NCBI RefSeq assembly: GCF_904848625.1
Contig: NZ_CAJHCP010000020.1
Coordinates: forward strand, 1 to 64,000
Source: Paraburkholderia metrosideri
GTDB lineage: Bacteria; Pseudomonadota; Gammaproteobacteria; Burkholderiales; Burkholderiaceae
Direction of reading: 5' to 3'
DNA: 64,000 nucleotides
Below are positions 56,146-64,000 of this stretch, piece by piece. How positions within the stretch are numbered: position 1 is the stretch's first letter; every line of letters starts with the position of its first letter. Both the position numbers and the translations under genes were made by a program. The notes under the pieces were generated by a model, which was not told the DNA's origin, searched no databases, and saw only the letters and a list, made by a program, of their open reading frames with translations.

Positions 56146-56175
56146 GGCGAGTGTGACCAGACCTCACGACTCGCC
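56146..56175 (-). terminator. Possible terminator of mnmA (minus strand)
   Basis: GGCGAGT (56146-56152) pairs with ACTCGCC (56169-56175), and inner GTGA/TCAC arms extend the stem with a bulge. It lies 13 nt past the mnmA stop. The T-rich segment is separated from the stem by about 12 nt on the minus strand, so the call is tentative. Confidence 0.4.
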
Positions 56176-56187
56176 GGCGCCCGAGAT

Positions 56188-57351
56188 TTAACGCCCGCCC
56201 AGCAGCGCCGCCTTTTGCGGCTGACGCGCGACCGGCTGCCCCGTCACCGCATGTTCGATGATGCCGCCGCCCAGGCATACGTCGCCATCGTAGAGCACCG
56301 CCGATTGCCCCGGTGTGACAGCCCACTGCGCGGTATCGAAAGTCAGTTCGAAAAGGCCTTTGCCGTCGCCGTTTGCCGGGTTGATCTTCGCCGCGTTGAA
56401 GGTGCACGGCGCATCCGCCTGGCGGTAACGCGTTTTCGCACCGCCTGTAAAGCCTTCCGCCGGCGGCTCGCCTGCGACCCAACTCGTGTTGCCGGCGCTC
56501 AGCGTATGGCTCAGCAGCCACGAATGATCGTGCCCTTGCGCGACATAAAGCGTGTTCGACGGAATGTCTTTGCCGGCCACGAACCACGGTTCGCCGCTGC
56601 CGTCCTTGCTGCCGCCGAGGCCGATGCCCTTGCGCTGACCGAACGTGTAGAACGCGAGGCCGATGTGTTCGCCGACTACTTTGCCGTCGGTGGTTTTCAT
56701 CGGGCCTGGTTGGGTCGGCAGATAGCGGTTCAGGAAGTCGCGGAACGGCCGTTCGCCGATAAAGCAGATACCGGTCGAATCCTTCTTCTTCGCATTCGGC
56801 AACGCGATCTGTTCAGCGATCTCGCGCACCTTGGTCTTCGGGATCTCGCCCAACGGGAACAGCGTCTTCGACAACTGCGCCTGATTCAGCCGATGCAGAA
56901 AGTACGACTGATCTTTCGTATGGTCGAACGCCTTCAGCAGTTCGAAGCGGCCGTTGTTCTCGCGCACGCGCGCATAGTGGCCGGTCGCGATGGTTTCCGC
57001 GCCGAGCGACATCGCGTGATCGAGGAACGCTTTGAACTTGATTTCGGCGTTGCACAGCACGTCCGGATTCGGCGTGCGGCCGGCCGAGTATTCGCGCAGG
57101 AATTCGGCGAACACGCGGTCTTTGTATTCGGACGCGAAATTCACCGCTTCGACGTCGATGCCGATCAGATCCGCGACCGACACCACGTCGATCCAGTCCT
57201 GCCGCGTCGAGCAGTATTCGCTGTCGTCGTCGTCTTCCCAGTTTTTCATGAACAGGCCGACCACGTCGTAGCCCTGTTCCTTCAGCAGCCACGCGGTAAC
57301 CGACGAATCGACGCCGCCCGACATGCCTACTACGACTTTCTGCTTGCTCAT
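56188..57351 (-). CDS. mnmA: tRNA-specific 2-thiouridylase MnmA
   Basis: 387 residues from the ATG at 57351 ([20 protein letters not shown]); a long upstream extension that overlaps the Nudix gene is rejected. The PP-loop is GMSGGVDSS. The first catalytic Cys is in [12 protein letters not shown] and the second in [24 protein letters not shown] is also typical. It makes s2U34 in tRNA-Glu, -Gln and -Lys, using sulfur relayed through the Tus proteins. It is 59 nt downstream of the Nudix hydrolase gene, the common nudJ-mnmA neighbourhood. Confidence 0.97.
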   Translation of the reverse strand: MSKQKVVVGMSGGVDSSVTAWLLKEQGYDVVGLFMKNWEDDDDSEYCSTRQDWIDVVSVADLIGIDVEAVNFASEYKDRVFAEFLREYSAGRTPNPDVLCNAEIKFKAFLDHAMSLGAETIATGHYARVRENNGRFELLKAFDHTKDQSYFLHRLNQAQLSKTLFPLGEIPKTKVREIAEQIALPNAKKKDSTGICFIGERPFRDFLNRYLPTQPGPMKTTDGKVVGEHIGLAFYTFGQRKGIGLGGSKDGSGEPWFVAGKDIPSNTLYVAQGHDHSWLLSHTLSAGNTSWVAGEPPAEGFTGGAKTRYRQADAPCTFNAAKINPANGDGKGLFELTFDTAQWAVTPGQSAVLYDGDVCLGGGIIEHAVTGQPVARQPQKAALLGGR

Positions 57352-57410
57352 AAGGTGCTCACTGGGTGCTGCATCACTGCATGGATCGTGGGGATGGCCG
57401 CTCGTGACGG

Positions 57411-57890
57411 CTACCTTTTTTGCCCGACCGAATGCGTATGCACGAAGTCGAGCGGGAAACGCCGGCCTGCGAGGTAATCGTCGATGCATTGCATGACGAG
57501 CGGCGTGCGATGCCGTTCGGGACAGGCGCGCAATTCGTCGGCGCTCATCCACAAAGTACGGACGATATCGGGGTCGAGTGCGCGCGCCGCGTCGGGTTCG
57601 CCGCCTGCGCCGCAATAGGTGAAGCGCAAATACGTGACGCCCTCGCTGCCGGGCCGCTCGAAATGGGTCATATACATGCCGACCAGCGCCTCGGGCGCGA
57701 ACGGATGGGCCGTTTCTTCGAGCGTTTCGCGGATCACCGCGTCCAGCAGCGATTCGCCCGCCTCCAGATGGCCCGCGGGCTGGTTCAGACGCAAGCCGTC
57801 GACGGTATGTTCCTCGACGACGAGAAAGCGCCCGTCACGCTCGACGATCGCCGCCACGGTGACGTGCGGCAGCCAGGTTTCCGGTTTCAT
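57411..57890 (-). CDS. Nudix hydrolase (NudJ-like)
   Basis: 159 residues starting [20 protein letters not shown]. The Nudix box spans about residues 40-62: it starts [20 protein letters not shown] and continues T, with the RETLEET form of the REXXEE core. The opening [19 protein letters not shown] and the [10 protein letters not shown] stretch are close to NudJ phosphatases, which hydrolyse thiamine pyrophosphate and nucleoside triphosphates. It is upstream of mnmA, as nudJ is in E. coli. A minus-strand TATAAA lies at 57908-57913, only 18 nt from the start. Confidence 0.85.
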   Translation of the reverse strand: MKPETWLPHVTVAAIVERDGRFLVVEEHTVDGLRLNQPAGHLEAGESLLDAVIRETLEETAHPFAPEALVGMYMTHFERPGSEGVTYLRFTYCGAGGEPDAARALDPDIVRTLWMSADELRACPERHRTPLVMQCIDDYLAGRRFPLDFVHTHSVGQKR

Positions 57891-58351
57891 GGGTGCGCAT
57901 TTTACCGTTTATAGGCCTGGGCTGCCGGGAAGCGGGCCGGGGAGGGTCGGACTGATACGCCGGGCAATGCACGCCGATGGCCGTGGCTGGCGGAGCTTGC
58001 TTCGCCCTAGCGGGGCAACCACGGTTCCAGGCGGCCACGTGGGGCGAACCGCGCCGGCCGCGACAGCCATGATGCTCAGCCCCAGACTGGCTAAGCAAGA
58101 TTAGCCGCAAACCATCGGCGCCAGCGTAGCGCAAACCGGCACGGCGCAAACCCGCACGGCGCATAGCGAGAAACCGAGAGGATGCAACCCACCCTCCACA
58201 ATGCCCGTTGAATCCCGAACGCCCCCGTATTGTCCCCGGTTTCGACCAATAATCGGTTTCGGTTACAGTGGGGCGTTAGCCGTTGCACTTGCAAGCCGGC
58301 GTGCCTCGTCGGCGGAACTGTCGTCAAACAGGAAGTCGAGGAGGAACAACG
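57891..58351. other. Divergent intergenic region between the Nudix gene and pntAA
   Basis: 461 bp. It contains a 15-bp tandem repeat (GCGCAAACCGGCACG at 58129-58143, a 14/15 copy at 58144-58158 and a partial third). It also has CGGTTTCG twice with a 17-bp period (58237-58244 and 58254-58261), with AATAAT between them. A strong GAGGAGGAA site precedes pntAA. Short open frames over the tandem repeat have no motifs and are not called. Confidence 0.5.
58129..58163. repeat. 15-bp tandem repeat
   Basis: GCGCAAACCGGCACG (58129-58143) is followed directly by GCGCAAACCCGCACG (58144-58158) and GCGCA (58159-58163). This is two near-identical copies and a partial third in the pntAA upstream gap. Confidence 0.75.
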
Positions 58352-59494
58352 ATGCACATCGGAGTGCCAGCCGAGACGCGCGCGCACGAAACCCGTGTCG
58401 CCGCGACGCCTGAAACGGTCAAGAAATACGTGGGCCAGGGTCATCGGGTCACGATCCAGAGCGGCGCCGGCGCCGGCGCGAGCTTTCCTGACGACGCCTT
58501 TACAGCCGCCGGCGCGGAAATCGTCGACGCGGCAAGCGCTTTCGGCGCCGATCTCATTCTCAAAGTCCAGTCGCCTACCGATTCCGAGTTGCCGCTGCTA
58601 AAGCGCGGCGCGACGCTGGTCGGCATGCTCGATCCCTTTAACGCCGACAACGCGCAGAAGCTCGCCACGGCGGGCGTCACCGCGTTTGCGCTCGAAGCCG
58701 CGCCGCGCACCACGCGCGCGCAGAGCCTGGACGTGCTGTCGTCGCAGGCGAACATTGCCGGGTACAAGGCGGTGTTGCTGGCGGCAACGCTGTACCCCCG
58801 TTTCATGCCGATGCTGATGACCGCCGCCGGCACCGTCAAAGCCGCGCGCGTGCTGATTCTCGGCGCGGGCGTCGCCGGTCTGCAGGCGATCGCGACGGCC
58901 AAGCGCCTCGGCGCGGTGATCGAAGCGTCGGACGTGCGGCCTGCGGTGAAAGAGCAGATCGAATCGCTCGGCGCCAAATTTCTCGACGTGCCCTACGAAA
59001 CCGACGAGGAGCGCGAAGCCGCGCAGGGCGTCGGCGGCTATGCGCGGCCGATGCCGCCTTCGTGGCTCGCGCGCCAATCCGCGCTGGTCCACGAGCGTGC
59101 GAAACAGGCCGACATCGTGATCTCCACCGCGTTGATTCCAGGGCGCGCTGCACCGACGCTGATCTCGGTCGACACCGTGCAGGCGATGAAGCCGGGCTCG
59201 GTGCTGGTCGATCTCGCCGCCGGACGCGGGGCGCAATACGAGGGCCAGCGCGGCGGCAACTGTCCGCTGACGGAGGCGGACAAGGTCGTCACCAAACACG
59301 GCGTGCAGATCGTCGGTTATACGAATCTGGCGTCGATGGTGCCCGCCGATGCGTCGTCGCTCTACGCGCGCAACCTGCTCGACTTCCTCAAGCTGATCAT
59401 CACGAAGGAAGGCACGTTGAACATCGATCTCGCGGACGACATCGTCGCGGCCACGCTGCTGGCCCGCGACGGCGAAGTCACCCGCAAGGGCTGA
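58352..59494 (+). CDS. pntAA: NAD(P) transhydrogenase subunit alpha, part 1 (soluble domain)
   Basis: 380 residues from the ATG at 58352, with GAGGAGGAA upstream. It has alanine-dehydrogenase/PNT N-terminal and C-terminal domains: MHIGVPAETRAHETRVAATP, then the NAD-binding VLILGAGVAGLQAIATAKRL and the family block EQIESLGAKFLDVPYETDEE. This is dI, the NAD(H)-binding soluble domain. The membrane part of PntA is encoded separately by the next gene, the split form common in alpha- and beta-proteobacteria. The enzyme couples hydride transfer from NADH to NADP with proton entry. Confidence 0.95.
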   Translation: MHIGVPAETRAHETRVAATPETVKKYVGQGHRVTIQSGAGAGASFPDDAFTAAGAEIVDAASAFGADLILKVQSPTDSELPLLKRGATLVGMLDPFNADNAQKLATAGVTAFALEAAPRTTRAQSLDVLSSQANIAGYKAVLLAATLYPRFMPMLMTAAGTVKAARVLILGAGVAGLQAIATAKRLGAVIEASDVRPAVKEQIESLGAKFLDVPYETDEEREAAQGVGGYARPMPPSWLARQSALVHERAKQADIVISTALIPGRAAPTLISVDTVQAMKPGSVLVDLAAGRGAQYEGQRGGNCPLTEADKVVTKHGVQIVGYTNLASMVPADASSLYARNLLDFLKLIITKEGTLNIDLADDIVAATLLARDGEVTRKG

Positions 59495-59595
59495 GCAACA
59501 GGGATGCATAGGACCGGCGCAGGTGCGTTGCAGGGTCAACAGCGAACGCACTCACTCCGGTCGACCGCCATAAATTGCATGGGAGGCGAGCGGCA

Positions 59596-59928
59596 ATGGA
59601 AGTCATCAACCACACCGTCATCAACCTGATCATCTTCGTGCTGGCGATCTACGTCGGCTACCACGTTGTCTGGAACGTCACGCCCGCGCTGCACACGCCG
59701 CTGATGGCGGTGACCAACGCGATTTCGGCGATCGTGATCGTCGGCGCGATGCTCGCGGCGGGCCTCACGCTGGGTACGCCCGGCAAGTTCTTTGGCACCG
59801 TTGCCGTCGCGCTCGCGGCGGTCAACGTGTTCGGCGGCTTTCTCGTCACGAGGCGAATGCTGGAGATGTTCCGCAAGAAAGAGCCGAAGAAGCTCATCGC
59901 CGACAAGACCGCCAAGGAGAACGCGTAA
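59596..59928 (+). CDS. pntAB: NAD(P) transhydrogenase subunit alpha, part 2 (membrane)
   Basis: 110 residues from the ATG at 59596, after GGGAGGCGAG. Three hydrophobic helices are visible (about 8-26, 36-58, 62-82). They include [20 protein letters not shown] and [16 protein letters not shown], which match the dII helices of PntA. A basic cytoplasmic tail closes it. The stop overlaps the pntB start as TAATG, so translation is coupled. Confidence 0.95.
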   Translation: MEVINHTVINLIIFVLAIYVGYHVVWNVTPALHTPLMAVTNAISAIVIVGAMLAAGLTLGTPGKFFGTVAVALAAVNVFGGFLVTRRMLEMFRKKEPKKLIADKTAKENA

Positions 59929-61382
59929 TGAGCCTGAACGTCGTCACGCTGCTTTATCTGGTCGCGTCGGTCTGTTTCATTCAGGCGCTCAAAGGGCTGT
60001 CCAATCCGAAGACGGCGCGCGTCGGCAATACCTTCGGTATGGCCGGGATGGCGATTGCGATTCTCACGACCATCGCGCTGATCATCAAGGAGGCCAACGG
60101 GCTCGGTTCGAATCTCGGCCTGGGACTGGGTCTGCTGCTGGTCGCACTGGTGGTCGGCGGCGCGGTCGGCTCGTTCGTCGCGGCGCGTGTCGAGATGACC
60201 AAGATGCCCGAACTGGTCGCCGCGATGCACTCGCTGATCGGTCTCGCCGCTGTCTGCATCGCGTACGCGGTGGTATCGGAGCCGGCCGCGTTCGGCCTCG
60301 TCGATCCGGAATATCCGGTGCCGGGGTTCCTGCCGTTCGGCAATCGCATCGAACTGTTTATCGGCACGTTCGTCGGCGCGATTACGTTCTCGGGGTCGGT
60401 GATCGCGTTCGGCAAGCTGTCGGGTAAATACAAGTTCCGGCTGTTTCAGGGCGCACCGGTCGTGTACGGCGGCCAGCATCTGATCAACCTGATGCTCGCG
60501 ATCGCGATGCTCGGCTTCGGCGTGATCTTCTTCCTCACGCAGGCGTGGCTGCCGTTCATCATCATGACGATCATTGCGTTCGTGCTCGGCGTGCTGATCA
60601 TCATCCCGATTGGCGGCGCGGACATGCCGGTCGTCGTGTCGATGCTGAACTCGTATTCGGGCTGGGCGGCGGCGGGCATCGGCTTCTCGCTGAACAATCC
60701 GATGCTGATCATCGCGGGCTCGCTGGTCGGGTCGTCGGGTGCGATTCTGTCGTACATCATGTGCCGCGCGATGAACCGCTCGTTCTTCAACGTGATTCTC
60801 GGCGGCTTCGGTAATGAGGCGGGTGCGGCGGTGGCCGGCGGGTCGGCGGAACAGCGTCCGGTGAAATCCGGTTCTGCCGACGACGCATCGTTCATGCTCG
60901 GCAATGCCGAAACCGTGGTGATCGTGCCGGGTTACGGGCTGGCGGTTGCGCGTGCGCAGCATGCGTTGAAGGAGTTGACCGACAAGCTGGTCGAGAAGGG
61001 CATCGAGGTGAAGTACGCGATTCACCCAGTGGCCGGACGGATGCCGGGGCACATGAACGTGCTGCTCGCCGAAGCCGAAGTGCCGTACGACATGGTCTAT
61101 GAAATGGACGACATCAACGGTGAGTTTGGCCAGGTCGACGTGGTGCTGGTGCTCGGCGCAAACGACGTGGTGAATCCGGCCGCGAAGAACGATCCGAAGT
61201 CGCCGATTGCGGGGATGCCGATTATCGAGGCATATAAGGCGCGCACGGTCATCGTGAACAAGCGCTCGATGGCGGCGGGTTATGCCGGGCTCGACAACGA
61301 CCTGTTCTACATGGACAAGACGATGATGGTGTTCGGCGACGCGAAGAAGGTGATCGAGGACATGGTGAAAGCGGTGGAATGA
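59928..61382 (+). CDS. pntB: NAD(P) transhydrogenase subunit beta
   Basis: 484 residues starting [20 protein letters not shown]. About eight membrane helices (to about residue 265) include TKMPELVAAMHSLIGLAAV and MPVVVSMLNSYSGWAAAGIG. The NADP-binding domain dIII follows (about 310-484), with VVIVPGYGLAVARAQHA, IHPVAGRMPGHMNVLLAEA and GANDVVNPAA. It completes the proton-translocating transhydrogenase. Confidence 0.97.
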   Translation: MSLNVVTLLYLVASVCFIQALKGLSNPKTARVGNTFGMAGMAIAILTTIALIIKEANGLGSNLGLGLGLLLVALVVGGAVGSFVAARVEMTKMPELVAAMHSLIGLAAVCIAYAVVSEPAAFGLVDPEYPVPGFLPFGNRIELFIGTFVGAITFSGSVIAFGKLSGKYKFRLFQGAPVVYGGQHLINLMLAIAMLGFGVIFFLTQAWLPFIIMTIIAFVLGVLIIIPIGGADMPVVVSMLNSYSGWAAAGIGFSLNNPMLIIAGSLVGSSGAILSYIMCRAMNRSFFNVILGGFGNEAGAAVAGGSAEQRPVKSGSADDASFMLGNAETVVIVPGYGLAVARAQHALKELTDKLVEKGIEVKYAIHPVAGRMPGHMNVLLAEAEVPYDMVYEMDDINGEFGQVDVVLVLGANDVVNPAAKNDPKSPIAGMPIIEAYKARTVIVNKRSMAAGYAGLDNDLFYMDKTMMVFGDAKKVIEDMVKAVE

Positions 61383-61512
61383 CGGTCTCTGGCGTCGCGG
61401 GTTGCAGAGCAACGGACCCGCGATTTTCAGTTCAAGCTGCTGTACAAGAAGATCCGGACCGCCGCTTGCGTAAAGAATGTTCGCGGGCCCATCGGGTGGA
61501 GCTCCGCGATCT

Positions 61513-62199
61513 TCACGTCGGCTTCTTCTTCACATGCCGCAACCAATCCGCAAGCCGTCTGCCTTCCTGATCCGGATACTGCTCCAGCACCCGAAGGTCG
61601 GCCATCTTTTCCAGCGAGAAATTGCGGAAGTCGCCGCGCAATTCGCACCACGCGCCGAGCGTCCAGCGCGCGCCCCAATAGGCGAGCGCGAGCGGCCAGA
61701 CGCGGCGCTCGGTCGCCGCCTGATTGGCGTCGGTGTACGCAAAGCCGACGACGTGTCGTGAGTCGATCGCGCGATGCAGCGCGTCCAGTTGCGTGGAAAA
61801 TTCCCCCTTGATGTGAAACGACGGCGCGAAGATCGCCAGCCTCTCGATCGTCGCGCGTTTGTCGGCGGGCATCGCCGATGCGATCTTGGCCAACGCCCCA
61901 CGCGCGCCGCTCGCGAAATCCGCGCCGCCCCACGATTCGAGCATGCGTGCGCCCGCGGCCAGTGCGGCGAGTTCATCGACGGTGAAGGTGAGCGGCGGCA
62001 GACTCGCCGCGCGGCTCAGCCGGTAGCCGATACCGGCTTCGCCTTCAATCGGCACGCCCGACAGTTGCAGATCGCGAACATCGCGATAAACCGTGCGTAA
62101 CGAGATGTGCAGCCAGTCGGCGAGTTGTTGCGCGGTGGTCAGACGCCGTCCGCGCAGCAGTTCGGCGATCTGGAACAGGCGGTCGGCGCGGCGCGTCAT
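61513..62199 (-). CDS. YafY-type HTH/WYL domain transcriptional regulator
   Basis: 228 residues from the ATG at 62199 (MTRRADRLFQIAELLRGRRL). An upstream in-frame extension to 62346 would encode a (Glu-Pro)4 run from a hexanucleotide repeat and has no ribosome site. The N-terminal HTH_11 domain has LADWLHISLRTVYRDVRDLQ. The WYL region (about 130-215) has GFAYTDANQAATERRVWPLA and a YWGARWTLGAWCELR segment. WYL domains bind ligands or single-stranded DNA. A GGGAC-G-GTCCC inverted repeat (62225-62235) lies 26 nt before the start and may be its operator. Confidence 0.88.
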   Translation of the reverse strand: MTRRADRLFQIAELLRGRRLTTAQQLADWLHISLRTVYRDVRDLQLSGVPIEGEAGIGYRLSRAASLPPLTFTVDELAALAAGARMLESWGGADFASGARGALAKIASAMPADKRATIERLAIFAPSFHIKGEFSTQLDALHRAIDSRHVVGFAYTDANQAATERRVWPLALAYWGARWTLGAWCELRGDFRNFSLEKMADLRVLEQYPDQEGRRLADWLRHVKKKPT

Positions 62200-62261
62200 C
62201 GTGGGCGTCTTGTAGAAAAGGACGGGGACGGTCCCGCGATGATAGCGCCGCATGCTGCGCT

Positions 62262-62287
62262 CGGGTTCGGGTTCGGGTTCGGGTTCG
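62262..62287. repeat. CGGGTT hexanucleotide tandem repeat
   Basis: Four full copies of CGGGTT (62262-62285) plus CG. The minus strand reads GAACCC and could encode Glu-Pro if the WYL gene started further upstream. It lies between the VOC gene and the WYL gene. Confidence 0.85.
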
Positions 62288-62388
62288 CGATGGCGAGGCG
62301 GTTGCGCAATGCGATGCTTCGTCAGCATCGGCGCGTGCAGGTACACGTGCGGCCGAGCCGCTTGCCGCGACGCGAACCCTATCGCGAG

Positions 62389-62772
62389 TCAACCGTTGGT
62401 GAGCGAATGCAGGCCGACGCGGTTGCCTTCCGTGTCGATAAAAAACGCGATGTAGCCAATGTCCTGCGGCAGCTTGATCACCGGGCCATCGGTCTTGCCA
62501 CCGGCTTTTTCGATGCGGGCAAGAACGGCGTCGACGCTTGGCTGCGCATTCAGATAGACGCACACGCCGCCGCTGGCCGGTTTCATCGACGGATTGTGGA
62601 CGATGGCGCCGCCCGTGGCGGGCTCCTCGTAGCTGAATACGGCGATTGGCTGATCGCCGAATTGCTGGCGATTGAGCGGGGTGCCGAGAGCGGCTTCATA
62701 GAAACGCACGGCGCGATCGAAATCGACAGAAGGAATTTCGAACCAAGCAACGACTTTGGATGAGGTGGACAT
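62389..62772 (-). CDS. VOC family (glyoxalase-fold) protein
   Basis: 127 residues from the ATG at 62772 (MSTSSKVVAWFEIPSVDFDRA), with AGGGAGAAAG upstream. There are two beta-alpha-beta-beta-beta VOC motifs. The first has VRFYEAALGTPLNRQQFGD and the second has CVYLNAQPSVDAVLARIEKA and GYIAFFIDTEGNRVGLHSL. Metal ligands cannot be assigned with confidence. It lies upstream of the WYL regulator in the same direction, an arrangement seen for YafY/VOC pairs. Confidence 0.85.
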   Translation of the reverse strand: MSTSSKVVAWFEIPSVDFDRAVRFYEAALGTPLNRQQFGDQPIAVFSYEEPATGGAIVHNPSMKPASGGVCVYLNAQPSVDAVLARIEKAGGKTDGPVIKLPQDIGYIAFFIDTEGNRVGLHSLTNG

Positions 62773-62928
62773 GACACTTTCTCCCTGCAAGGTGGACGGC
62801 GGGTCAGCCGCGTGAATCGCCGGATGGCGTGCAAAGAAGTGTGCAGGGGGGCTACTGACAGCGTGGTGTCAGTAGGGGCAGCAGCAAAGCGTCAGTAGCG
62901 CAGGCAGCCAGGGCTTGAGCGTCGGTCG

Positions 62929-62963
62929 AAAAAAAACCGCGTAGCCTGAAGGCCCCACGGTTT
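62929..62963 (-). terminator. Terminator of the RlmL-like gene (minus strand)
   Basis: On the minus strand, AAAACCG (from 62963-62957) and CGGTTTT (62938-62932) form the base of an imperfect stem with an inner GGCC/GGCT pairing, followed by eight T residues (62936-62929). It lies 41 nt past the stop codon. Confidence 0.65.
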
Positions 62964-63003
62964 TCGTTGTCTATGCGACCGCGCGCATCAGGCGCGCTCC
63001 GCC

Positions 63004-64000
63004 TCACTCGGTCGGCGTAGCATTCTGCGGACGCTGACGCACGCTACCTGCGATCAGATCGAAGCGGAACAGGCGGCATTCCAGTGCGCCGTTGAACAGC
63101 GGCGTTTTCGTCGATTCACGCAGACGCAACTGCCCCGGCAGCTTGCGATCCGACGTAAGAATGAACGCATGCCAGCCGGTGAAGCGCTGCTTCAACGCGT
63201 CGCCAAGCGACTGGAAAAACTCGCTGTCCGGCGCCTCTTCCTGAACGCGGCGGAAGCTGTCGTCGTCGCGATTCTCACGATTGCCGCGACCTTCGCGAAG
63301 CTCACCACGCGCATTGCGCCCGCGCACTTCGATCCGCTCGCCGTACGGCGGATTCGCCACCAGGATGCCCGCATCGGAACTCGGCGGCGTCATGCCGCGC
63401 GCGTCGACCTGCTTGAGCGGAATGTTCGGCAAGCCGGCGCGCTGGAAGTTGGCGCGCGCCTTGTCGAGCATGTCGCCGGAAATATCGCTGCCAAAAATCT
63501 GCAGATCGGCGCGCGAGGTGCGCGCTGCGTGTTTGGCGTCCAGCGCGGCGGCCTTCAACGTCTGCCAGGTCTTTGCTTCGTATTGCTTGAGCCGCTCGAA
63601 GCCGAAGCTCCGGTCCGCGCCCGGGGCAATGTTCAGCGCGACCTGCGCGGCTTCCGCGAGGAACGTGCCGCTCCCGCACATCGGGTCATACAGCGGCGTG
63701 CCGGCGGTCCAGCCGGTCAGACGCAGAATGCCCGCGGCGAGGTTCTCGCGCAGCGGCGCCGCGCCCTTGTCGAGACGCCAGCCGCGCTTGAACAGCGGGT
63801 CGCCGGAGGTGTCGAGATACAGCGTGCAGTCGGTCGCGGTCAGGAACGCGAACACGCGGACATCGGGGTTGCCCGTGTCGATGCTGGGCCGCGCGCCGCT
63901 GACTTCACGCAGACGGTCGCAGATCGCATCCTTCACACGCAGCGTGGTGAATTCGAGGCTGCGCAACGGCGACTTGATCGCGGTGACGTCGACCCGCAGC
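63004..64000 (-). CDS. rlmL: 23S rRNA (guanine-N2) methyltransferase, RlmL-like (3' part)
   Basis: 332 residues are visible; the frame is open through the right edge, so the N terminus with most of the THUMP domain is outside. The end of the THUMP-linked region reads LRVDVTAIKSPLRSLEF. The methyltransferase domain has GAAPLRENLAAGILRLTGW, the SAM motif YDPMCGSGTFLAEAAQ and the catalytic NPPYGERI. After NPPYGERI there is a charged insertion of about 40 residues (RGRNARGELREGRGNREN onward). RlmL/RlmKL methylates G2445 of 23S rRNA; the RlmK half is not present on this side. The minus-strand terminator at 62929-62963 follows. Confidence 0.82.
   Translation of the reverse strand, partial: LRVDVTAIKSPLRSLEFTTLRVKDAICDRLREVSGARPSIDTGNPDVRVFAFLTATDCTLYLDTSGDPLFKRGWRLDKGAAPLRENLAAGILRLTGWTAGTPLYDPMCGSGTFLAEAAQVALNIAPGADRSFGFERLKQYEAKTWQTLKAAALDAKHAARTSRADLQIFGSDISGDMLDKARANFQRAGLPNIPLKQVDARGMTPPSSDAGILVANPPYGERIEVRGRNARGELREGRGNRENRDDDSFRRVQEEAPDSEFFQSLGDALKQRFTGWHAFILTSDRKLPGQLRLRESTKTPLFNGALECRLFRFDLIAGSVRQRPQNATPTE

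Noticed and set aside
56215-57477. A 420-codon plus-strand frame over mnmA
   Set aside because: Antisense to MnmA with its PP-loop and catalytic Cys intact; Arg/Val/Phe-rich shadow.
1-64000. tRNA, rRNA, CRISPR, insertion sequences, attachment sites, toxin-antitoxin or defence genes
   Set aside because: I looked for T-loop-like GGTTCGA contexts, regularly spaced repeats, transposase or integrase motifs and small paired genes, and found none that hold up. The window reads as core chromosome.

Overview
This window is a stretch of GC-rich chromosome from a beta-proteobacterium of the Burkholderia/Paraburkholderia type. The evidence is the gene set and order: a giant DUF3683-type FAD/Fe-S oxidoreductase beside ilvA, ubiE-(Tim44)-ubiJ-ubiB, lptD-surA-pdxA-rsmA, a DUF4148 secreted peptide, an OmpC-like porin with a terminal Phe, a split pntAA-pntAB-pntB, and MurNAc recycling genes amgK-murU. 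Almost everything is core metabolism and envelope biology. I saw no transposase, integrase, phage gene, CRISPR array, rRNA or tRNA.

Layout. 1-5.5 kb: the 5' end of ilvA (minus) diverges from the FAD/Fe-S oxidoreductase, which is followed by a HIT protein. 5.5-11 kb: DUF971, ubiE, a Tim44-like gene, ubiJ, ubiB and a TPMT-like methyltransferase, which is a ubiquinone-centred cluster. 11-18.1 kb: FmdB zinc ribbon, DUF502, aspS, nudB, clsB and a TPR/glycosyltransferase-like protein. 18.1-25.6 kb: a fatty-acid beta-oxidation locus (TetR regulator, acyl-CoA dehydrogenase, HCDH/ECH fusion, thiolase and a crotonase that looks like an enoyl-CoA isomerase), with a perfect 18-bp palindrome over the tetR promoter. 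25.6-27.1 kb: fdhD and a NarM-like nitrate-reductase-associated protein, divergent. 27.3-34.7 kb: a membrane PAS-PAS-PAS(LOV-like)-GGDEF-EAL protein, an EstB-like esterase, a GST/LysR divergent pair, a DUF4148 peptide and a hotdog thioesterase. 35-45 kb: an Atm1-type ABC exporter, murU-amgK (minus), then lptD-surA-pdxA-rsmA. 45-50.4 kb: an EamA transporter, a porin, gloA, an NTF2-like protein, a YgjP-type metallopeptidase and plsC. 50.4-57.9 kb (minus): gmhB, glyS, glyQ, a membrane-anchored GltS-like FMN protein, mnmA and a Nudix hydrolase. 58.3-64 kb: the pnt operon, a WYL regulator, a VOC protein and the 3' part of an RlmL-type methyltransferase.

How the genes connect. Ubiquinone made with UbiE/UbiJ/UbiB accepts electrons from flavoproteins such as the FAD/Fe-S oxidoreductase and, indirectly, from acyl-CoA dehydrogenation. 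Transhydrogenase links the NADH and NADPH pools. LptD and SurA build the outer membrane, PlsC, ClsB and GmhB supply phospholipid and LPS precursors, and AmgK-MurU recycle cell-wall sugar.

The hunt. I do not see a clear undescribed multi-gene system here. The most interesting signals are: a LOV-like PAS domain that keeps the photo-adduct Cys but has Ile in place of the signalling Gln; a crotonase lacking one hydratase Glu and keeping the isomerase-type Glu; the TetR palindrome, whose half-sites match the PsrA type; a strong terminator 13 nt upstream of ubiJ; and a 13-bp inverted repeat at the promoter of the DUF4148 gene. All function calls are made by reading the sequence, without database searches.
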